DNA from: Agrypnia vestita
Lineage: Eukaryota; Arthropoda; Insecta; Trichoptera; Phryganeidae
Direction of reading: 5' to 3'
DNA length: 64,000 nucleotides
Assembly: GCA_016648135.1 (NCBI GenBank)
Contig: JADDOH010005121.1
Coordinates: forward strand, 62,001 to 126,000
The notes beneath the pieces are model-generated. The model searched no databases, was not told the DNA's origin, and saw nothing but the letters and a program-made list of their open reading frames with translations. The position numbers and the translations under genes were made by a program. This document shows, piece by piece, positions 56,561 through 64,000 of the stretch (within the stretch, counting starts at the first letter, position 1; the number at the start of each line of letters is the position of its first letter).

Positions 56561-57099
56561 AACGGAATGCCGCCTTTACCTTCATTTTTAGTTGCCAAGA
56601 TTTCACGCTTGTAACGTATCTACTGTTTATTATATCATTGGTTGCAACGTTCCTATTTTATGATGAATTGTGCTTCACTGCGTCTGTATAACATTGGAAA
56701 CCCGATGAGCTTCGTTCAGAGAAAAATAATATATTCTCCATACTTCCAGTAAAGGTGGAGACAGTCGACGGGCAGCTCAGATCCTCGGGGATCTACCGCA
56801 AGATGGCGGAGATCGTAAAGGGTGGCGTTTAACGGCGGCAACAGACATCGTATAAATGAAATATACTTGAGTGCCGAGTAGTTACCGAATAACCGTATAA
56901 ATGAAACTAACACTTGAGTGTCGAGTAGCTACCATGCGCTTAATACCCGGGCATATTTTCCTTAAAATTTATAGAATATTGAAAACGTAATAATTGGTAT
57001 AGGGGGCACGGCGTCGGCGAAACCGTCTGATCGGACCCATGGCTCGAGTGACTAGTTGAAACATGTTTCGCGCCTTCTCCACGCGTCGGGTTCCTTTCT

Positions 57100-57322
57100 C
57101 ATTTGTATGGTTTCCAGTTTGAAAAAACCGTTAAAATTTTAAAAAATCCAAAATCATACTATAATTAAATATTTTTTAACGAAAATTTGTTAGATCATTT
57201 TTATCGTCGCCACGAGTCTGCCTGCAAAGTTTCAGCTCGATTGGATCACGGGAAAAGGGTTGAAAATCGATCCAAAGTTTTTTCGGCAAACAAGCAGACG
57301 CTATGAGTAAAAAGAAAGGGAG
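57100..57322. mobile_element. Second copy of the CTCCCTTT MITE (partial)
   Basis: Shares CGTCGCCACGAGTCTGC, AGTTTCAGCTCGATTGGAT and ATCGATCCAAAG with the copy at 41591-42206 in reverse orientation, and ends AAAGGGAG followed by TA at 57322. The other end is not recognisable, so this copy appears truncated. Confidence 0.6.
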
Positions 57323-57464
57323 TAAAAAGGGCCCAGGGTTGAGCATGAGCATCTCACATACCAGAGCTGGATGGGACGAGTCTCCACTCCGCTCTACTGT
57401 GCGCGTCTGTGAAAATCTACGTACATTTCAGTTTGTTGTTAGATAATGTTGCGCACCGCGAGGA

Positions 57465-57560
57465 ATGGCGAGCCACGATACGGGGAAACCCGTCAGCGGA
57501 AAATCTCCGAAAAGCGAAGCGACCTCGGAGGGTTTTAGTTACCTCGCCGTGGAAAAGTGA
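57465..57560 (+). CDS. Short GC-rich ORF, possible exon of unknown gene
   Basis: A 31-codon plus-strand ORF starts MASHDTGKPVSGK and ends SYLAVEK before TGA. The start has a purine at -3 and G at +4. The local GC content is far higher than the surroundings, as in the proven exons to the right. A GTGAAA sequence overlapping the stop could be a splice donor, so this could be a 5' coding exon. An overlapping frame starting at 57448 is also open, so the choice of frame is not secure. I do not recognise the product. Confidence 0.25.
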   Translation: MASHDTGKPVSGKSPKSEATSEGFSYLAVEK

Positions 57561-57647
57561 AAAGTTTTAAGCGCTGCGTGGAATTATTTTCCTACTGGAA
57601 AGTGTGTGTGAGGGGATTAAGCATTATTTGTAACCATTAAGCATTAA

Positions 57648-57703
57648 CCCTGTATTTTCGTCATATGCAAAAGCGCCACTTTGCATATGACGAAAATACA
57701 GGG
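57648..57703. repeat. Perfect 24-bp hairpin
   Basis: Arms 57648-57671 and 57680-57703 are exact reverse complements (CCCTGTATTTTCG ... CGAAAATACAGGG) around the loop AGCGCCAC. No T run follows, and it is not tied to a recognised element. Confidence 0.92.
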
Positions 57704-58313
57704 CGACGTTTTTGTGTATGATGATTTGGCTGGAAGTGTCAATTTCACAATTGATAACTGGTTTTAAAGCATGTTTGTGTGTTTAGAAACATTTTCTCAA
57801 TAGAAAGAAAATTAATTTACAATCTCCGCTCTGGTTTTAAAATCAGTTACAAAAACATCTAAATTTCGGTCGTTGGATAGTGGCAATTTTTCTTGTTATT
57901 TCCTCCCATAAGCATTTTAAAAAACTCTAAGAAAAATAACAAATCTGCTGATCGTGTATTCACACACAATTGTTAATTCGCTCGAAATGCTAAATACTAC
58001 AAGCATTCGTTATCTAAAAGCAAATTGAAAACTGATTCTGGCCCAGGAAAACGCTTTTTATTGGAAATTTATATGCTATTAATGACAAACGAAGAAATCA
58101 ATTATCCATGGTGTTAGTGTAATATCAAATAAATACAAATCATGTTTCATCGTACTAAACGCCAAGATTTTACCGCAAGTATAATATCTAAGCAGTAAAT
58201 TATAAATACACAGTAAATCATTGAAGTACAAAATATTTTTTCTAAAACGCGCCTTTGTGGGCGTATTTTTTAAGTAAGTTCTGTAATTTTCTATAAGTAG
58301 ACATGAAACTCAC

Positions 58314-58425
58314 TCGGGGAACTCTCCCTCGACTCTGCAGACGTACTCCTTGTTGACCTGTCTGTTCCTGATCTGGTGCTCCATCTGGCGAGCCTTCTTG
58401 GGGCTCCGACCGAATAATAATAATC
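58314..58425 (-). CDS. RPUSD2: RNA pseudouridine synthase (RluA/RPUSD2 family), next exon
   Basis: Exon immediately following the catalytic exon. The acceptor is TTTTTTTAG before 58425 and the donor GTGAGT after 58314. It encodes LLLFGRSPKKARQM, HQIRNRQV and KEYVCRVEGEFP, the stretch after the catalytic loop in this family, and stops in the middle of an Asp or Glu codon (GA, phase 2). Length is 112 nt. 28 of 36 whole codons end in G or C, very unlike the AT-rich surroundings, which supports real selection on the frame. The two exons are separated by an intron of 3315 bp. The following exons (the rest of the synthase fold, including the GRMHQIRVHLQ region) should lie further left on the minus strand, but I could not find them in the window. 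A long intron or a gene continuing outside the window are both possible. Confidence 0.88.
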
Positions 58426-61400
58426 CTAAAAAAATAATTAAACTAATTAATTGTTTTGCGTAGAGCATAGAGAGAAAGCATAGAGCGAGAGAGCGTAAGG
58501 AGATACATACATAAATTCGAAAAAATGAATATTTGAATATTAAGAATTACACTAAAGAGAGCAGGGGGACTACTTATTGCAGAGATAACAAACCCATGAC
58601 ATGGATTGGACCATTTTTATTGACACGCAGGTAAAGTTCAAATTTAAAAAAATGAATCTAATATATTTACGTTCGAAAAATTGTGGTCTTGTTTTGTTAC
58701 TCTGTTGGATAAAATAAAAACAGTTTAGAAAAAATGAGAAAATTGCCCAAATTTAATTATACGACATTTTTAATACTGATCGTGGAAACATAATTCAAAC
58801 TTTACGTAAAGTTTTTGCAAAATAAACGGAAGATTTTAAGATTTTAGTCAACAAATAGTCAACAGCTTGCAATTTTTCATTTTACAAAATTACGTTAAAT
58901 ATGAACATTTACAATTGTTATGTTTCAATTGGGTCGGATAAGATAACTTAGAAAAACAGTAAATTGAATTTAAAGAATTAAGAATTTAAAGAATTAATTT
59001 CCAGAAGGAAATATAAATTAGTGCGACTAAATAATAATAATAAACATAAAAACTGAAATGTTGAAGAATGCGGGAAGTAATTTTATTTTAGAATGTATTT
59101 TAATGTGAACGAAACTTACAAACAATACCCTCAAAATCAAATCAGTACGAAATAATATGCAATAATTTATATTGCTTTTTTTTACAAATAATAATATTTT
59201 CGACGTTTTATTTGCAACAGCGACTGCAGCACGAGACCGATCAAAAGTTTTCAATTATAAACGGTGAATAAATAAAATGACATCAGATAATAGCAACCAA
59301 AATCAGACGAAATTGAAATAAATATATATTTGGTTAATTAAAAAACTACGTGGTATATTTTATTTAAATAAATATGTTAAGTGATTTTTAATGCAAATGT
59401 TATTAATTGGATATGCTAAGTATAAAAGGGCGTATAAAGGTTCGCAATCGCTGGTACGTAGTGAATATTTGGACTATGTGTCTTGATAAAATCGTATGCT
59501 AATATCCTTTTTATATATATATTTTGGCGTTCAATACCCTGAAAAATAATTAAATAATGCTATTATCGCAGAAATATGAAACGTAATAAAATGTTGTGTA
59601 CAACATTACTTAACAAAAAGCCGTGAGCTCGCATACATTACGATCTAACGTGAAATTCAAATGCTCATTTTCAAAATGTTTGCATTTGCGAATGGAGCGG
59701 AGCAGGGCGCAGGGCACAGGAAGGTAAATGATGCTGTGAAGATTGCAACCATCGAGGAGTACAAGCACGACGACACGTGAAACGTACAAGTACAAACATT
59801 CATATAATTATTATTTTGATAAATACGTTTAATACGTATTGTTTAAAAGCATTGGAAAGATCATTAAAAAAATCAATTATTATGGTTGGTTATTGCGACA
59901 TCAATTTAATTTCAATTGCTATTATTATAGCTTATCATTTTACCTACATACTCGTACACATCCTTTCATCTCATTCCATTAATTCCAACCTCCTCTCTTT
60001 CCTCTATTATTCAATTTAATTTTCATTATGTCTTACAAATTCGTTGTAGATCTTTGGTATTTGTTTACATCTTATCACCATGTATTGAAACTGTTCACAC
60101 ATTAAACTATAAGGTTTCTGAATAAATATGAATATAAAAATTAAATTAGTATTCCTCTACATTGAGTATATCGAAATAATATTCGTAGGTATTAGACATT
60201 TTATATTATCAGTGATTGAAAAAATTAGAAAGGGTTCAACATAGGTACATGTAATAATAACAGGTTGGTATATTAGGGACAGATAAATTGAAGGGGCGAA
60301 ACAAAAATCAGGAATAAAGGATACTTATTAATGTAATACACAAATAAAGTAATTATAAAATTAAAGAATTGATCTTATTTTATTTAAAACTTTATTTAAA
60401 ACAATTGGTAGCTCCACTATGGATTTAAACAATTTTTATGTGATGACTTATTGATAGAATCTTACCTGGTTTCAAGGGATAAAAAGCTTTTTGTGTACTA
60501 TACTCATTTGTGCTAATTTTTGGGTTACTAAGGTTTTGGTTAAAGTAAAAAATTAACAGTGTACTTATCCATACTGGATCATTTTAACTAGCTGGAACAG
60601 TGTTAATTAGCAGTCGCGAGTATGCTATTGGCATTTTGCGGGAAAATGATGTCGGCATATTCGATTATTAAACAATATTAGATTTGTGCACAATTTAAAT
60701 CACGGGAATTTCGTTTCGTCGGTTACGCCATCCGTCACTAACATGATTAGCGACAGAGCTGCGGACGTCGCATTTCATCGAATAATATCATATTTATATT
60801 GAAATTGCGGCAGAGTGTAATACACATACACAAACGTTGACAGTTTGACTTATTTTAACTTTCGGGACTAGATCTAGGGATTCAAGCGCCTGTAATGTAA
60901 AATAATAATAGAAAAAAGGCTTTGATTTTTTAAAAATAAGTTGACAGAAAACACAAAAATGTAGTAGATTTACGATTATTGTGTTATGATTGCTGTACAA
61001 TAATCACTGAATAAAATCTTAAAAATTAAACCCAAGTAAAATTTGTATTTATTTTTATTTACTCTCACTTTTACCTTGCGTTTTGTTTTCACCGTTATCG
61101 GTATCGGGGTCGATACAACGCGTTTTAATTTTTTTTTGATATCTAAAAGATTTTGGAAGGTGTCGAGTATGCTCTGGTATGCTAAGTGAGCGCTTTGCCA
61201 TCTTACTTACTGACCTCATTGTAGGTGTCAAATCATTTTATTAAAATAAATGCTGATTTTTATTAATGTTAGGATTTAATGCATACATTTATATTTATGA
61301 TATACTTTATTGTTTGTACAATAATATTTTAATACCAAGCTACATTTAATTAAAAAACATTGTTATCCCGGTTAAGCTTTGTAATATGCTGTAATTAATA

Positions 61401-61740
61401 ATACTAGTAAAATGCTTTACATTTCACTGACTTTTAGGTAGGGCAAAGATTGAAATTTCCTCCGCTAGGGAGATATTGTTTTATTATCAGAAAAAAGAAT
61501 GGCATGATCTTTGTAACAGACACGAACAATTCGATTGTTCGCTCTTAATTTGAAGTATAAAACACCAGATTTTTAAAAAGTATGAATTTGAAATACATTA
61601 AATAAAAAAATCACTTTAGAAATTCGCGACTCGTTTATATAACCGACAACCGTGTTTCACATCAATTTTAAAGAAGAATACTGACTTTTGAGTTTGTAGA
61701 ATATCATCAGAAACTTTAGAAAAAACTTTTAAGAACATAC
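58426..61740 (-). other. Intron of the pseudouridine synthase gene
   Basis: AT-rich intron between the two recognised exons. I see no TE, RNA gene or second coding segment in it. Short open frames inside it have no recognisable product. A GC-richer patch at 60600-60780 has no recognised meaning. Confidence 0.7.
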
Positions 61741-61849
61741 CTGAAGTTAGTCGATCTAGTCGATGGATGGTCCTGAGGTTTTTGAGATTGTATTCTTTGG
61801 CCAAAATGAATACCACCGTGTTGTGGCGGTAGCGGCCGCACGGATGTAC
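61741..61849 (-). CDS. RPUSD2: RNA pseudouridine synthase (RluA/RPUSD2 family), catalytic exon
   Basis: Internal exon of a host gene. RluA-family enzymes isomerise uridine to pseudouridine in RNA. The 36 codons read V-H-P-C-G-R-Y-R-H-N-T-V-V-F and end in HRLDRLTS plus the first base of a Gly codon. HRLDRxTSG is the family's active-site motif; its Asp is the catalytic residue. On the minus strand the acceptor AG lies just before 61849 and the donor GTATGT just after 61741. The exon ends in phase 1 and joins exactly to the exon at 58425 (G|GA, giving TSGLLLFGRSP), which matches the continuous family sequence. The surrounding longer open frame is intron read-through and should not be taken as protein. 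The N-terminal exons lie upstream, above 61849, and I did not find them in the window. RluA-1/RluA-2 of flies and RPUSD2 of vertebrates are the closest named relatives; which ortholog this is remains uncertain. Confidence 0.88.
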
Positions 61850-64000
61850 CTTTAATTTAAAATTATACATCAGTTTTATACGGAAAACGCAAAAGCGGAG
61901 TTTACAGAAAGTGCTCCAAATAACATTGAAACAGAAACAATGGCATACATAAATAAATAACAATATGCTAATAAGGGTACTCATGAATTACTAATGCACA
62001 TCTAACGATTACTTTACACATTAAATTTAAATATCAAACGGGAATATATACTTTCAGCAAGAAACATTCGAGATTAAATTTCCCAGGTCGGTTACAATGA
62101 AGAATTTCACGGCTGGCCTCGTCTGGCTTTGAGTTAGGTCGAGTCTTGTGAGCTCGTTTAATTAGTTCGACATTTCAACAGACGCCGAGTTGTACTTCTC
62201 TAACCGGAGCGGCGGGGCGGGGGTTTACAAACATTTTTGATTAAACGGTTTTGATGTCAAATTACGAGTCACACACAAAAGTGGGATGCATTTAAAACTT
62301 GATAAATTAGCAAACAGATGAGGAAAAATGTCACAGCATGCAATATTTTGAAGCAACACGTAAAAACACATGCACATTATATAAAACGATAAAAATAAAG
62401 AATATCTACACATTAAATATTAGACAAACCACACCTTCATAGAAATAATTTCAGAATAATATCGATAATTTTATTACGAGTTGCATAATATTTAACTCAT
62501 GATACATTAATTAAAACAATAATGAAGATATACTATATATCCCATCACTTATTGAATTGACTTAAGGAACATCATCCAGTTTATAAACAAATTCTATTTT
62601 TTTGAATATTTTTAGTGAAACTACATGAACACTTGCAAAAAGATATTTGTGTAATCAATAAATTTTAAAATACATAGAATTAAATTTTCTTATTTAATCT
62701 AACTTTCATCTCGAGTATTCTCAAGATGAAAGTTAAAGTCATAAAATGATATTTTTTTTATAAATAAACATATTTCGATCAAAGGAGACTCCACGAGTAA
62801 AGAGAAAAAAAATTAAAAGAAAAACTCGCTCAAATAAATCTAGATCGATAATTGTAATGTCAAATGTCAAGTGACATTGCCCGATAAAATACAGGTAAGG
62901 GCGGTATAAGAACTTGTCTAAAAATAGAACGGGAACTCTTGGGTCGAGTGAACCTCGTAAACATCAGAAAAAGAAATAATGAACATCATAAAAATAAATA
63001 AGGAACAATCTACACAGCACAAAATAGCCCCAGGTTATAGCTGTGTGACCGTTTTCCTTTACAACTGTTAAATTATTGAAAAATTAAGAATTAAAAAAAA
63101 ATTGTTAAAGTAAATATTTTGCAAAGATATTATCGAATATTCTTCCTTAGTGTAATAGCGCGTGCAGTATTGAGTCGGTAAGAGTATCGAGGTATCGAGG
63201 TAAGAGTAAGTAGGTATATAATAAAAAATTTCGAATTCACTTTCTGTCACCATTTCATAAATAAAATAATTAACACTTTGTTTTAACCACGATTCATATT
63301 TAACGTATAAATTCAATATGTTTTGAAAACGTTGCTCCCTTTTTCAGGAAACGAAATGTACTAAAATTAATTTTCAAGTGTAGACAGATTAGTTATGGTG
63401 GGAGGGAATTAAAAGGTGGTTACAAATGAAGTACGTACAAAGTAATAACAATGGAAACTGATTTAAGAGAGGCCTAATTACAACATTTATTAAATTATTT
63501 ATAAAATAATTTTTTTTATTAACACCACCTTATTTCTAATATTTGTAGGTTATCCAAGTGAAAATCCCTGGTATTTGGTAAGTAAAATTATGAAACCCAT
63601 ATTTAAATTAAAGGATTGATAACATTATATTATCAGTGATTCACAAATTCACAATAATTCTTACTGTTTAGCAGTGGCGCAGTGCAGTGGGTATAAACTT
63701 AGTTATGCTGTGACCCATATATATAATATACCTCTATTAAAAAATATATGCACGCATATACCTATAAGGGTATATACATTTTTTGAATTTATTTTAACTG
63801 TATATAATAGTCTATTTTGAGAAGCTTCAATCCGAAAAAAAAACTGCACTATAAAAGAAGTATTACAGACAAGATTTTCTAAATAAATACATATTTTATA
63901 TATAGGTAATACGGCAGATATTTTCAATATATTTATATAATTAAATCGGGAGTGATTTCAGATATACGTTTCTTTTTACAAAAATAAATCAAACATTTAA
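61850..64000. other. Upstream intron or flank of the pseudouridine synthase gene
   Basis: AT-rich sequence preceding the catalytic exon on the minus strand. The previous exon, which should end just before VHPCGRYRHN, was not found here. A GC-rich patch at 62095-62225 does not translate into anything recognisable. No repeat from elsewhere in the window was noticed. Confidence 0.4.

Noticed and set aside
56372..56614. Plus-strand R/A/V-rich ORF
   Set aside because: Produced by the GGTCGC tandem repeat.
61616..61984. The whole 122-codon minus-strand frame as a gene
   Set aside because: Only 61741-61849 is coding; the sequence on both sides is intron, as shown by splice sites and by the exact join to the exon at 58425.

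Overview
This 64 kb window is eukaryotic nuclear DNA, almost certainly from an insect and probably a moth or butterfly (Lepidoptera). It is AT-rich, has no operons or bacterial-style genes, contains spliced coding exons with GT..AG borders, and is packed with transposable-element (TE) relics. The lepidopteran guess rests on the very frequent TAGGTA/TAGGTAC motifs in the non-coding DNA and on the G/C-ending codons of the one host gene; it is an inference.

The only host gene I can name is on the minus strand at the right end. Exons at 61741-61849 and 58314-58425 join in frame and encode the catalytic core of an RluA-family RNA pseudouridine synthase (RPUSD2-like), including the HRLDRLTSG motif. 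Both ends of the gene lie outside what I could recognise. A 31-codon ORF at 57465-57560 could be another exon but is unproven.

Layout. 0-9 kb: dispersed repeats, a 690-bp foldback (1528-2216), a LINE remnant, two PIF/Harbinger-type elements with TAA target duplications (5464-6089 and 7455-8338, the second with a transposase fragment). 9-26 kb: a polypurine tract, a 13-bp tandem repeat, tRNA-derived and GAA-tailed retroposons, LINE pieces, a ~120-bp tandem array, and copies of a MITE family with long inverted ends (called M1 here). 26-34 kb: LINE-A reverse transcriptase (minus), a Penelope-like element with a GIY-YIG endonuclease fragment and a hammerhead-like motif, and nested LINE ends. 34.9-40.3 kb: a complete two-LTR Ty3/gypsy element on the minus strand with TCTT target duplication, primer-binding site and polypurine tract, but missing protease and reverse transcriptase. 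40.8-45.3 kb: LINE-B (minus) split by a TA-flanked MITE, then a LINE 3' end split by a mariner transposon. 47-55 kb: more dispersed repeats, a tandem array dense in heat-shock-element-like motifs (50530-50925), and a tRNA-like SINE/MITE family of which two copies form a nearly perfect 205-bp inverted repeat (53320-53797). 55-58 kb: simple and GC-rich tandem repeats and a perfect 24-bp-stem hairpin.

Nothing here looks like a cluster of cooperating host genes. The window reads as introns or flanks of a pseudouridine synthase gene that have been filled repeatedly by nested TEs. The repeat called family A below (core GTGATCACTTAAGCC) occurs about ten times in both orientations.
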